Shown: piece by piece, positions 16,073-26,808 of the stretch
How positions within the stretch are numbered: position 1 is the first letter of the stretch
Layout of the letters: each line of letters starts with the position of its first letter
Origin: Bacteroidota bacterium
GTDB lineage: Bacteria > Bacteroidota > Bacteroidia > Chitinophagales > Chitinophagaceae
Direction: 5' to 3'
Assembly (NCBI GenBank): GCA_029573235.1
Contig: JAKQGX010000027.1
Coordinates: forward strand, 62,001-126,000
Length of the DNA stretch: 64,000 nt
Position numbers and translations under genes: made by a program
Notes under the pieces: model-generated
Databases searched by the model: none
What the model was told of the DNA's origin: nothing
Seen by the model: the letters and a program-made list of their open reading frames with translations, nothing else

Positions 16073-18445
16073 ATGAAACTAAACTATTGGCTTTTTTTCT
16101 TACTTCTCGCATTTTCAAAAATAGCCGTATCGCAAACAGCGTTAACACAAAATGTAAAAGGTCGCGTGTTGGATGCCGCATCTAACCAACCACTTGCAGG
16201 CGTGGTGGTGCTTATCGAAGGAAACAATCAACTGGGAGCTACCACCGATGAAAATGGTTATTACCTGATTGAAAATGTACCTATCGGAAGACAAACAGTT
16301 TTGTACACGTACACCGGTTATGAAAATCAAACAGCATCGCAAGTGATGGTCATTTCCGGTAAAGAATCAGAGTTGAATATATGGATGAGAGAAGACTTAC
16401 ACTCGCTCAATGAAATAGTAGTAAGTGCCAATAAAGACCGAGCGAAGCCATTGAATGAAATGGCTAACGTGAGTGCCCGTTCTTTTTCAGTAGAAGAAAC
16501 AAGAAGGTATGCGGCATCGTTTGCAGATCCGGCACGAATGGTTATGAATTTTCCCGGTGTGTCTAATGGTGGTGATCAAAGCAACGGTATTGTTGTTCGT
16601 GGCAATTCGCCTATGGGGGTTTTGTGGCGATTAGAAGGTATTGAGATTCCTAACCCTAATCACTTTGGTGGATTAGGATCAACGGGAGGTGCCATCAGCA
16701 TGATTAATGCCAACGTCTTAGGTACCTCTGATTTTTACACAGGAGCATTTCCGGCAGAAATGGGTAATGCTTTATCGGGTGTTTTCGACTTGAATTTTAG
16801 AAACGGTAATTCGGATAAACGAGAGCATGTTTTTCAAATAGGGGCATTGGGCATAGAAGCCGCAACAGAAGGGTATTTCAAAAAAGGAAGTAAGGCTTCG
16901 TATCTGATCAACTATCGCTATTCTACCTTGGCGTTATTAGGTAATTTTTTAGATATTGGTGGCGCGCATCCGGCGTATCAAGATGCTTCATTCAAACTTT
17001 TTTTCCCTACTAAAAAAGCTGGCATATTCTCTGTCTTTGGGTTAGGCGGGTATAATACGGTAACGCGAGAAACCAAAAAAGACAGCACCGTTTGGAATAG
17101 TGAAACAGATTATAACCTAGATTTTAAAAATAGTGCAATGATGGGCGTTGTGGGGCTGTCACATCAGTATAGTCTTAGTAAAAAATCGTACATCAAAACT
17201 GTTTTATCTGCTTCTTATGACGATTCAAAAGAGCAGGCAGACACACTCAACAACAGCGATGGATACAAGAAAATCCCTGTTAGTAATTCGCAATTTTCAA
17301 ACACTGCCTACCGATTGTCTGTATTGTACAATAATAAAATAAATAGCAGCAATACGATACGAACAGGTGTCGTTGCTCAAAATTTAAGTTACAATCTTGG
17401 CTATAATTATTTTGATGACAATGAAGATGTTTGGAAAAATGTTTACTCCAGCAACGGAGAGACGCAATTTTACCAGGCATATATTCAATGGAAGAAACGA
17501 CTTTCCGAAAAGCTTACACTTAATACAGGTTTGCATGGATCCTACTTGGCTTTAAACAATACTTACAGCATCGAACCTCGCGCTGCCATCAATTATGAAG
17601 TAGGGCGTAATAGTTTTTCTTTAGCAGCAGGATTGCACAGCAAACCGCAACAACTTTCCACGTATTTCTATCAGTTAAAAGACCAAAATACCGTTGCTGC
17701 CTACTCCAATAAAAATCTTGATTTACAAAAAGCATTTCATGGAGTGTTAGGATATACTACCGTATTGCCGTTAAAACTTCGTTTTAAAACTGAGTTGTAT
17801 TATCAGTGGCTATATAACATAGCTGTTGAGCAAGACAATACATCCGGTTTTTCAATGCTGAACGCAGATGCCGCCTATTCTCTTTTGGATACTAAAAAAC
17901 CATTAGCAAGTACCGGAACAGGAGAAAATTTTGGTATAGATGTGAGTATTGAACGACCCTTTAATGATGGCTATTATTTTCTAATTACAGGTTCTGTTTT
18001 CAAATCTACTTATAAAGACTATGCGGGCAATGTTTATAACACGCGTTACAACAGAGGTTACCAGCTCAATGTGATCAGTGGTAAAGAATTTAAATTGAAC
18101 ACCAACGGAAGAAAAACTATAGGTCTTAACGGGAAAATAATGACAAGCGGGGGCATGAGGGAAACGCCGATTAATCTGCAAGCATCCATAGCAGCTAATG
18201 AAACCGTATATATGCCCAACAGTTTTTATTCAGTAAAAAACAAACCGTATTTCAGGTTAGATATGAGTGTGTATTACAAATGGAACAGAAGAAAATCGAC
18301 ACAAAGTATATTGTTTGAAGTACAAAACTTAACGAACAATAAAAACCCGTACAGTTCCTATTTCGATGCAAGAAATGCAACAGTTAAAACCGCATATCAA
18401 CTTGGATTTTTTCCCAACATAAGTTATAGAATAGAATTTCATTAA
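16073..18445 (+). CDS. TonB-dependent receptor without STN domain
   Basis: This 790-residue outer-membrane receptor has a signal peptide (1-20, AVSQ), a CarboxypepD_reg-like domain (27-112; GRVLDAASNQPLAGVVVLIE, TTDENGYYLIENVPIGRQT), and a TonB plug (about 130-240; VRGNSPMGVLWRLEGIEIPN). A long beta-barrel ends in the strand NISYRIEFH. It imports an unknown ligand driven by TonB. Receptors that signal through FecR normally carry an N-terminal STN domain; here that domain is absent and is encoded on the preceding gene 77 bp upstream. The GN-rich plug is like those of receptors annotated for organic or siderophore ligands, but the substrate cannot be read from the sequence. Confidence 0.9.
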   Translation: MKLNYWLFFLLLAFSKIAVSQTALTQNVKGRVLDAASNQPLAGVVVLIEGNNQLGATTDENGYYLIENVPIGRQTVLYTYTGYENQTASQVMVISGKESELNIWMREDLHSLNEIVVSANKDRAKPLNEMANVSARSFSVEETRRYAASFADPARMVMNFPGVSNGGDQSNGIVVRGNSPMGVLWRLEGIEIPNPNHFGGLGSTGGAISMINANVLGTSDFYTGAFPAEMGNALSGVFDLNFRNGNSDKREHVFQIGALGIEAATEGYFKKGSKASYLINYRYSTLALLGNFLDIGGAHPAYQDASFKLFFPTKKAGIFSVFGLGGYNTVTRETKKDSTVWNSETDYNLDFKNSAMMGVVGLSHQYSLSKKSYIKTVLSASYDDSKEQADTLNNSDGYKKIPVSNSQFSNTAYRLSVLYNNKINSSNTIRTGVVAQNLSYNLGYNYFDDNEDVWKNVYSSNGETQFYQAYIQWKKRLSEKLTLNTGLHGSYLALNNTYSIEPRAAINYEVGRNSFSLAAGLHSKPQQLSTYFYQLKDQNTVAAYSNKNLDLQKAFHGVLGYTTVLPLKLRFKTELYYQWLYNIAVEQDNTSGFSMLNADAAYSLLDTKKPLASTGTGENFGIDVSIERPFNDGYYFLITGSVFKSTYKDYAGNVYNTRYNRGYQLNVISGKEFKLNTNGRKTIGLNGKIMTSGGMRETPINLQASIAANETVYMPNSFYSVKNKPYFRLDMSVYYKWNRRKSTQSILFEVQNLTNNKNPYSSYFDARNATVKTAYQLGFFPNISYRIEFH

Positions 18446-18468
18446 TCAACCTTAAAAACATAAATACA

Positions 18469-19131
18469 ATGATCGCTAGAATCTTAATTTTCATTACTAC
18501 TATTGGCTGCTTCTTGTTCTCAGCTTGTTCTAAACACTTGATACAGGGCGAAGGGCGTGTTTTAACCGAAAAGAGAGCCTTACCTCACTTTGACGCAGTC
18601 GAACTGAATGGAAGCGAAAACATAGAAATCGTTTCTTCAACAGAAAATAAAGTAGAAATTACCGGTTATCAAAATCTAATAATAATTTATAGAACGGATG
18701 TCATAGATGGGAAGTTAGTCTTGGAAATGGATAAAGAGTATTACAACATTAAGAACAATAATTTGCGTATTAAGCTTTTTACAACAGGTATAAATGCCTT
18801 GCAAATGAACGGTTCGGGTAATGCTGTTGTAAGAGAAAATATAGGTATAAGGATGAACTCTTCAATAAATGGTAGCGGATCAATTACGATTGGAGAAAAT
18901 TATTTTTCTGAATTTAAAGCTACTATTAACGGCTCAGGGAACATTAATGCCCGATCGGCTCAGGCTGAAATAGCCGACACAAAAATTAACGGCTCAGGCA
19001 ATATAAGTGTTACCGTAAAAAATTATTTGAGCGTGAAAATTTATGGATCGGGGATTATAGATTATTGGGGAGAACCAATCAATGGAGTTTCTATCAAAAT
19101 AGAAGGTTCAGGGAAAGTGAGAAAGCATTAA
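18469..19131 (+). CDS. Head-GIN (DUF2807) lipoprotein
   Basis: This 220-residue lipoprotein has a lipobox ending at C20 (LFSAC). It is almost wholly a DUF2807 'head GIN' domain, a beta-helix rich in recurring NGSG turns (NGSENIEI, NGSGNAVV, NGSGSITI, NGSGNINA, NGSGNISV, YGSGIIDY). Such proteins are putative surface adhesin-like modules with no established reaction. It begins 23 nt after the TonB receptor and ends the ECF operon, so it is probably part of the same surface system. Confidence 0.88.
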   Translation: MIARILIFITTIGCFLFSACSKHLIQGEGRVLTEKRALPHFDAVELNGSENIEIVSSTENKVEITGYQNLIIIYRTDVIDGKLVLEMDKEYYNIKNNNLRIKLFTTGINALQMNGSGNAVVRENIGIRMNSSINGSGSITIGENYFSEFKATINGSGNINARSAQAEIADTKINGSGNISVTVKNYLSVKIYGSGIIDYWGEPINGVSIKIEGSGKVRKH

Positions 19132-19176
19132 TGTTTACTCTTGTAAAGGTACTTTCAAGAGTCCAAATAGTATTGC

Positions 19177-19568
19177 TATGGCACTACAGGCAGCCTTAGA
19201 AAAGCAGGTGTGAAACCCCGTCTGCTACGTGCCATTGAGATCAATGCACAAGTGATATTAAAAGGTACAAGGGTAGATGGCATTTATTCTGCCGACCCTG
19301 AAATTGATAAAACTGCCCAGCGCTATGATAAGCTTGGCTTCAGCGAAGTGATTGCAAAAGGGTTGAAGGTAATGGATATGACGGCTTTCACCTTGTGTCA
19401 AGAAAACAACCTCCCCATTATTGTATTTGATATGAATAAACCGGGGGCAATCTGCTTGAAGTGATTTCCGGTAAGCCTATTGGTACTTTGGTCAGTTGAT
19501 GATGACGAGAAACGTATCATCTTTTTACCCCATTGATGAGCCATTGATAAAGTAATCCGAATAGATTA
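19177..19568 (+). pseudogene. Decayed partial copy of pyrH and its terminator
   Basis: Bases 19177-19499 match pyrH from 11450 to its stop, and the match continues through the terminator hairpin (19498-19526) to about 19568. Lesions are loss of the first ~250 bp of the gene, an internal deletion joining the equivalents of about 11499 and 11636, a frame disruption before it, and one extra G in the GGGGG run near 19443 that shifts the last codons. The conserved [18 protein letters not shown] segment is intact. It cannot encode UMP kinase; the functional copy is at 11199-11909. Confidence 0.88.
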
Positions 19569-19591
19569 CGGCATAATAGTCTGTGAAAAAT

Positions 19592-19629
19592 AAAGCCTGT
19601 AATTTCTTTTGAAAGAGTTTACAGGCTTT
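19592..19629 (-). terminator. obgE terminator
   Basis: AAAGCCTGTAA (19592-19602) pairs with TTACAGGCTTT (19619-19629) around a 16-nt loop. On the minus strand the stem is followed by a T-rich run (ATTTTTC), 21 bp after the obgE stop. Confidence 0.75.
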
Positions 19630-19649
19630 TGGATATGTGTTGTTTTTGT

Positions 19650-20666
19650 TTATGCCGTCACTGAGTCGCTGTCCGTTTCTGTCAAGGCATTCCATAGCAT
19701 ATCTTTCAATGCGGTAATACCCATATTGCTTACTGAAGAGATGAATAGATGAGGTATATCGGTTGGTAGTGATTGTGCAATTTCTTGTTTTAAATCATCA
19801 TCCAGCATATCGCTTTTTGAAATGGCTATCAGCATTTTTTTGTCCAGCAATTCTTCGTTATATGCAGCCAATTCATCCAAGAGTATTTGGAGTTCTTTAG
19901 CGTGGTCGTTGCTATCGGCAGGTATCAAGAATAAGAGTACAGGGTTTCTTTCGATATGGCGAAGGAAACGATGCCCTAATCCCCTGCCTTCAGCAGCACC
20001 TTCTATGATGCCGGGCAAATCGGCAACAGCAAACGAGCGGTTGTCACGATAGGGCACCATGCCCAGTTGTGGGGTAAGGGTGGTGAAAGCGTAATCGGCA
20101 ATCTTGGGTTTAGCCGCACTAATCACGGACAACAACGTCGATTTGCCGGCATTGGGGAAGCCCACCAATCCTACATCTGCGAGTATTTTTAGTTCTAAAT
20201 ATTTATACCCTTCTACACCCATTTCGCCGGGCTGTGCATATTCGGGAGCTTGGTTGGTAGGGGTAGCAAAATTGCTATTGCCTAAACCGCCACGCCCACC
20301 CGCCAGCCAAATCACTTCTTGCCCATCGTGCAGTACCTCAGCTTCTATATCGCCACTCACCTCGTCTCTGGCAATGGTACCCAGCGGTACTTCGATGATG
20401 ACATCTTTGCCAAAGCGCCCGGTACATTTGTTTTTGCTGCCGTTCTCTCCGTTTTCTGCCAATACATTCTTGTGATAGCGAAGGTGCAAGAGCGTCCATA
20501 GTTGGGAGTTTCCTTTTAGGATTATGTGTCCGCCACGCCCACCATCACCGCCATCGGGTCCGGCTTTGGCATTAAACTTTGTACGAGCAAAATGTGAACT
20601 GCCCGCACCGCCCTTGCCACTGCGACAAAATATTCGAATGTAATCAACAAAGTTTCCTTTCTCCAC
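19650..20666 (-). CDS. obgE: Obg-family GTPase
   Basis: This 338-residue ribosome-associated GTPase has a glycine-rich Obg fold at residues 1-160 ([27 protein letters not shown]). The G domain has G1 GFPNAGKS (169-176), G3 DLPGIIEGA, and a G4 motif reading SKSD instead of the standard NKxD. The start codon is GTG (20664-20666); it shares one base with the adk stop TAG, so the two genes are translationally coupled. Obg proteins act in late 50S assembly and stress responses. Confidence 0.95.
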   Translation of the reverse strand: MEKGNFVDYIRIFCRSGKGGAGSSHFARTKFNAKAGPDGGDGGRGGHIILKGNSQLWTLLHLRYHKNVLAENGENGSKNKCTGRFGKDVIIEVPLGTIARDEVSGDIEAEVLHDGQEVIWLAGGRGGLGNSNFATPTNQAPEYAQPGEMGVEGYKYLELKILADVGLVGFPNAGKSTLLSVISAAKPKIADYAFTTLTPQLGMVPYRDNRSFAVADLPGIIEGAAEGRGLGHRFLRHIERNPVLLFLIPADSNDHAKELQILLDELAAYNEELLDKKMLIAISKSDMLDDDLKQEIAQSLPTDIPHLFISSVSNMGITALKDMLWNALTETDSDSVTA

Positions 20667-21247
20667 TATGCTGGTTGTATATATTTTTCGATGCTTTTTC
20701 CTAAGGTATTAAAGATATCTTCAATGCTACCAATGCCTTTAATGCGTTCTAATTTTCCTAAGGCATCATAGTGAGCAGCTACGGCTTCTGTTTTAGCATA
20801 GTACTCTTTGATGCGCTTGGCTATTACTTCTTCATTGTCGTCGCTTCTGCCACTGGTGGCACCGCGGTGCAGCAATCGTTTTACCAATTCTTCTTCGGGT
20901 ACCTCCATTGCCAGCACTTGGTGTATCTCGGTATGTTTAGCTTTTAGCATGGCATCTAGTGCCACTGCTTGTCCTTGTGTACGGGGAAAGCCATCAAAGA
21001 TAAACCCACGCGCATTGGGGTTTTCGTCTATTTTGCCACTAATCATACCTATTACTACAGCATCCGGTACCAATTGTCCTGCATCCATATATTGTTGTGC
21101 TTCTAAACCCAAGGGCGATTTTTTACCAACTTCTTCACGTAGCAGGTCGCCAGTAGAGATGTGGTGCAGTTGGTACTTGCGGGTAATATTGGCAGATTGC
21201 GTACCCTTTCCACTGCCCGGTGGGCCAAATAAAATAAGATTATACAT
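20666..21247 (-). CDS. adk: Adenylate kinase
   Basis: This 193-residue kinase interconverts ATP+AMP and 2 ADP. The Walker A loop is GPPGSGKGT (residues 8-16), the AMP-binding segment is [21 protein letters not shown] is present, and the LID is the short form ([21 protein letters not shown]). Earlier in-frame ATGs reach 21331, but the ATG at 21245-21247 gives the canonical start [15 protein letters not shown] and lies 23 nt after a -7 box. It overlaps the obgE start by one base. Confidence 0.96.
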   Translation of the reverse strand: MYNLILFGPPGSGKGTQSANITRKYQLHHISTGDLLREEVGKKSPLGLEAQQYMDAGQLVPDAVVIGMISGKIDENPNARGFIFDGFPRTQGQAVALDAMLKAKHTEIHQVLAMEVPEEELVKRLLHRGATSGRSDDNEEVIAKRIKEYYAKTEAVAAHYDALGKLERIKGIGSIEDIFNTLGKSIEKYIQPA

Positions 21248-21270
21248 AAAGGAAAATGCGTTAAACCAAA

Positions 21271-21278
21271 CAAAGATA
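21271..21278 (-). promoter_or_regulatory. -7 element of adk-obgE
   Basis: The minus strand reads TATCTTTG, a perfect TAnnTTTG, 23 nt upstream of the adk ATG. Its position supports the short adk start, because an earlier start would lie upstream of the promoter. Confidence 0.55.
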
Positions 21279-21344
21279 ATCATCCGGCAATATCTAATGA
21301 TAAATAATAAAAGATAATTGCCTCGACTCATTGATAGGCGTTAT

Positions 21345-22076
21345 CTATTCAAAAGCGATGCCCAATAAGGAGCGAATAGCCACCGATGCCGATACAGCAC
21401 CGAAGGTGGCCGGCAGGTAAGAAATAGTGCCATAGGCAGATTTTTTATAATTGCGTCCATCGGTGTGCATTAATGATTCTTTGATAATGTTTTCCGGAGA
21501 GAAAACTGTTGTGATGCCTTTGTAGATTCCATAAGCTTTCAAATTTTTACGAATCTGTTGTGCAAAAGGACAATTGTAGGTCTTGCTGATATCCACTACA
21601 CGCAGGCGGGTAGGATCTAGTTTGGCACCTGCTCCCATACTGCTCACCATCGGAATTTGCAGGGCATAAGCCTGCACCAAAAATTGTACTTTGGGAGTAA
21701 TGCTATCAATGGCGTCAATGATAAAGTCGTGTTGCGAAGCAAGACATTGAGCAACCATTTCGGGTTCTATAAAAGCCTGTACCGCCGTAAGGTCTATTTC
21801 CGGATTGATTGCTCGCAATCGTTCTGCCATTATTTGCACTTTTGGCTCACCTATATTGGTACTCAACGCTGGCAATTGTCGGTTACGGTTGGTAGTATCT
21901 ACTACATCACCATCTATAATAGTCATTTTGCCCACACCGCTACGGGCAATAAATTCGGCAGCAAATGAGCCCACACCTCCCATGCCTACGATTAATACAT
22001 GTTTACGGCTTAGTGCTTTCAATGGTGCTTCGCCTATTAGCAATGCGGTGCGAGACAACCAGCTAAAATCATTCAT
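21345..22076 (-). CDS. tcdA: tRNA threonylcarbamoyladenosine dehydratase
   Basis: This 243-residue ThiF/E1-like enzyme has a nucleotide-binding GMGGVG at residues 31-36 and the segment IIDGDVVDTTNRNRQLPA followed by PKVQIMAERLRAINP. These are typical of TcdA (CsdL/YgdL), which cyclises t6A37 of ANN-decoding tRNAs with ATP. The start at 22074-22076 (MNDFSWLSRTALLIG) is preferred over an ATG 21 codons upstream because it overlaps the stop of tatD by ATGA. A MoeB/ThiF-type activating enzyme is less likely, as no thiamin or molybdopterin genes are near. Confidence 0.9.
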   Translation of the reverse strand: MNDFSWLSRTALLIGEAPLKALSRKHVLIVGMGGVGSFAAEFIARSGVGKMTIIDGDVVDTTNRNRQLPALSTNIGEPKVQIMAERLRAINPEIDLTAVQAFIEPEMVAQCLASQHDFIIDAIDSITPKVQFLVQAYALQIPMVSSMGAGAKLDPTRLRVVDISKTYNCPFAQQIRKNLKAYGIYKGITTVFSPENIIKESLMHTDGRNYKKSAYGTISYLPATFGAVSASVAIRSLLGIAFE

Positions 22077-22720
22077 GATATAAAAATGCTTCTGAAGTTT
22101 TGGGTTATTTCTTGTATGGTTTGATCGATAGATTGGCACCGATAAGTTGCAGCAACGGCATATATTTCTTGAATGGTGACGGTAGCATCATCATCTGTTT
22201 CTAAAAAATAACTGTCGGCAGCAACATGCTGAATGGCTTTGCTGGCTTCGCTCTTGGGGTTTAATAAGGCTTTCCCGAAAGAGACGAAATGCCCGGCACT
22301 CCATAACGAGTCAATTCCTTTATGATTGACACCGTGAAAAATAACCGCTTGTTGATGATGGTACTTGCGAAGCCATTGTAATACCTCTTGATGACTGCGT
22401 ACAGCATGTATCAATAGCGGCTTTTTTAATTCGTTGGAAAGGGCAATATGCATTTGAAAGGCTTTTTGTTGCAGCGACCATTCGGTTTCACACACACGGT
22501 CTAAACCACACTCTCCAATAGCCCACACGTATGGCATAGCCGCCACTTGACGCACGGCAGCCATTGCTTCTTCCAGTGTATGAGCATCTAAGTGCCAAGG
22601 ATGCAGCCCGACGCTATAATGCTTGGAAGAAATAGGTATAATCGTTGCAGGGTTGGCGTTGACCAACGACCATACCTCCTTACTTTCTATTTCAGAATGC
22701 GTATGGATATTATAATACAT
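22073..22720 (-). CDS. TatD-family metal-dependent hydrolase
   Basis: This 215-residue amidohydrolase-fold protein has the TatD metal-ligand series: HTH near the N-terminus (YYNIHTHSE), GLHPWH, GECGLD, LLIHAVRSH and C-terminal LETDDD. It is somewhat shorter than the 250-260 residues of typical TatD nucleases. Start ATG 22718-22720 puts the first HxH at the N-terminus, as the family requires. Known members are 3'-5' exonucleases or D-aminoacyl-tRNA deacylase-like; the substrate here is unproven. It is coupled to tcdA by a 4-nt overlap. Confidence 0.88.
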   Translation of the reverse strand: MYYNIHTHSEIESKEVWSLVNANPATIIPISSKHYSVGLHPWHLDAHTLEEAMAAVRQVAAMPYVWAIGECGLDRVCETEWSLQQKAFQMHIALSNELKKPLLIHAVRSHQEVLQWLRKYHHQQAVIFHGVNHKGIDSLWSAGHFVSFGKALLNPKSEASKAIQHVAADSYFLETDDDATVTIQEIYAVAATYRCQSIDQTIQEITQNFRSIFIS

Positions 22721-22800
22721 CGTTGGTAAAGATAGCTTGTGGAGGGATTTTTTGAAAAGTATTAATTCACCACTCGCTTTTGTCTGCATGAAAAGCCAAT

Positions 22801-22819
22801 TTCCCCCTCTAAGGGGGAG
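22801..22819. repeat. CCCCCT-AGGGGG mini-hairpin
   Basis: TTCCCCCTCTAAGGGGGAG forms a 7-8 bp stem with a 3-nt loop in the divergent spacer between tatD and the prolyl oligopeptidase gene. It is far more GC-rich than its surroundings. The form looks like a dispersed repeat element, but only one copy is in this window. Confidence 0.4.
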
Positions 22820-22886
22820 CAGTATAAATAGCTATACCGATTTTTGAAAGGGTATTATGGCTATTTTTGAAGCATTAATTCAGGTT

Positions 22887-25004
<2,118 letters not shown>

Positions 25005-25027
25005 TAAAAAAGAAAGTCCAATCATGT

Positions 25028-25062
25028 ATTCGGGAAGGTGTTACTCCACTTTCCCGAATTTT
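25028..25062 (+). terminator. Hairpin after the prolyl oligopeptidase gene
   Basis: ATTCGGGAAGGTG pairs with CACTTTCCCGAAT (one G-T pair) around TTACTC, followed by TTTTC on the plus strand. It overlaps the last codons of the convergent SRPBCC gene. Confidence 0.55.
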
Positions 25063-25514
25063 CGTTCAAGGGTTTCCCTTCTGTATTCAAAGATATGTCC
25101 GAGTTTGTTTCGGATAAAAGCAGCATTGGCAATACTGCCTAAGAAGCCGTAAGGTGGCTGGTAAGTTACCACATCGCTCATCAATACATAGTCATCGCAT
25201 GGAGTGAGCTTGTGCAAATGATGCCATAATTTGTAGGGCCCGGCACGTTGTTCATCTACAAAATATTCATTCTCCTTCAAGTGTTTTACTTCGGTAAGCC
25301 ACAAGGTATTGATGCCCCACACCGGGCGAATGGTATAGCTGATGATTAAACCCGGATGTATGACAGGAGGTAAATTTTTGGAGATGATTTCCATGTGCAA
25401 GTCGGGTGGGGTAATCAACCGAAGGTTGCGCGGGTCGGCAATAAAATCCCAAATGACCTCGACGGGCTGCGGAATTTTTTGTTCGAAAAACAAATTGTAA
25501 ATGGCCATCAACAA
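25041..25514 (-). CDS. SRPBCC-family ligand-binding protein
   Basis: This 157-residue cytoplasmic protein has the SRPBCC (START-like) fold pattern. It opens with FEQKIPQPVEVIWDFIADPRNLRLITPP and ends with IFEYRRETLERKFGK, as in proteins annotated as cell-division inhibitor-like or polyketide-cyclase-like. They bind hydrophobic ligands; no catalytic residues can be assigned. A second possible start (M3) lies two codons in. It is convergent with the peptidase gene. Confidence 0.75.
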   Translation of the reverse strand: MLMAIYNLFFEQKIPQPVEVIWDFIADPRNLRLITPPDLHMEIISKNLPPVIHPGLIISYTIRPVWGINTLWLTEVKHLKENEYFVDEQRAGPYKLWHHLHKLTPCDDYVLMSDVVTYQPPYGFLGSIANAAFIRNKLGHIFEYRRETLERKFGKVE

Positions 25515-25650
25515 AGGTATTTATTCAACGGAATCAAGTACCAATTAATATCATAAAAATAACAGATAGTAATCATCTGCTTACAAGGGGTGTTCGTATG
25601 GAAATGCCCCTCATTTTTTCCTACCTTTAGCCTCTAAAATAGTACTCATA

Positions 25651-26808
25651 ATGCCACATTATCATTCTCTTGGTCAGATACCTCATAAGCGCCACACGCA
25701 ATTTCGCAAGCCGGACGGTGGCTTATATGCCGAAGAGCTTTTTAGTACCGAAGGCTTTTCTTCCAATTACTCATTGCTTTATCACATCCACCCGCCAACG
25801 CAAATTATTCGTTGTGATGAGCCCATAGATGTGTCGCCCAAACCAGCCAATGATAATATTTTGAAACACAGGAGCTTTGAAGGTTTTCAAGTGAAGCCTG
25901 AAGCTGATTATCTGAAAAGTCGCAAGATTATCTTGTACAATAACGACGTAAACTTGTCGTTGGCAGCACCACAAAAAAGCATGACCGATTATTTTTATAG
26001 AAACTCGGATGCCGATGAAGTTCTGTTTGTGCACGAAGGAAACGGTATCTTGCGCACCCCCTATGGTCAGTTGGAGTTTGGTTATGGCGACTACTTAATT
26101 ATTCCCAGAGGCACCGTTTATCAAATACAATTTAGTACCGAACAAAACCGCCTGTTGGTAGTAGAAAGTTTTAGCCCCGTTCGTTTCCCCAAAAGATACC
26201 AAAGTCGCTATGGGCAATTGTTAGAGCATTCTCCTTTTTGTGAAAGAGATATTCGCAAACCGCAGAATTTGGAAACGATAGACCAAACCGGAGAGTTTTT
26301 AATCAAGTCCAAAAAGAAAGGGCTGATGTATGATATTTGGTATGCTAATCATCCATTTGATTTGATTGGTTGGGATGGTTATGAATATCCATTTGCTTTC
26401 AGCATTCATGATTTTGAACCCATCACCGGAAGAGTGCACATGCCGCCACCGATTCATCAAAATTTTGAAGGCAACAACTTTGTGATTTGCTCTTTCGTAC
26501 CAAGAATGTATGACTACCACCCCGATGCTATACCTGCGCCCTACCACCATAGCAATATTGATAGCGATGAACTGTTGTATTATGTAGATGGTGAATTTAT
26601 GAGCCGCAAGCATGTGACCCGTGGCATGATTACACTGCATCCGGCGGGTATTCCGCACGGTCCACATCCCGGTGCGGTGGAAAAAAGCATTGGTCAAAAA
26701 GAAACCAAAGAATTGGCCGTGATGGTAGATACCTTCCATCCGCTCATCATGACACAAGAGGCAGCGGATATCGAAAATCCTAATTACGTAATGAGTTGGG
26801 CGGAATGA
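25651..26808 (+). CDS. hmgA: Homogentisate 1,2-dioxygenase
   Basis: This 385-residue iron enzyme opens the ring of homogentisate to maleylacetoacetate in phenylalanine/tyrosine catabolism. Double cupin features are seen. Fe ligands are expected in PYHHSNIDSDELLYY (H299/H300, E307) and in the HPAGIPHGPHP segment (H330-H339). It is shorter than the ~440 residues of the human enzyme but similar to bacterial short forms. A TACCTTTA box (25622-25629, one mismatch) precedes it. Its stop overlaps the truA start (ATGA). The FAH-family gene at 58951 could act later in the same pathway. Confidence 0.92.
   Translation: MPHYHSLGQIPHKRHTQFRKPDGGLYAEELFSTEGFSSNYSLLYHIHPPTQIIRCDEPIDVSPKPANDNILKHRSFEGFQVKPEADYLKSRKIILYNNDVNLSLAAPQKSMTDYFYRNSDADEVLFVHEGNGILRTPYGQLEFGYGDYLIIPRGTVYQIQFSTEQNRLLVVESFSPVRFPKRYQSRYGQLLEHSPFCERDIRKPQNLETIDQTGEFLIKSKKKGLMYDIWYANHPFDLIGWDGYEYPFAFSIHDFEPITGRVHMPPPIHQNFEGNNFVICSFVPRMYDYHPDAIPAPYHHSNIDSDELLYYVDGEFMSRKHVTRGMITLHPAGIPHGPHPGAVEKSIGQKETKELAVMVDTFHPLIMTQEAADIENPNYVMSWAE

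Noticed and set aside
11900-19600. Insertion-sequence or integrative-element origin of the block between the two pyrH copies
   Set aside because: There is no transposase or integrase and there are no terminal inverted repeats. The order of repeated segments fits tandem duplication better, although single-crossover integration of a circular molecule is not strictly excluded.
20808-21317. 169-codon frame antisense to adk
   Set aside because: It overlaps completely with adk, is Ser/Pro/Cys-rich, and has no promoter or recognisable motif.
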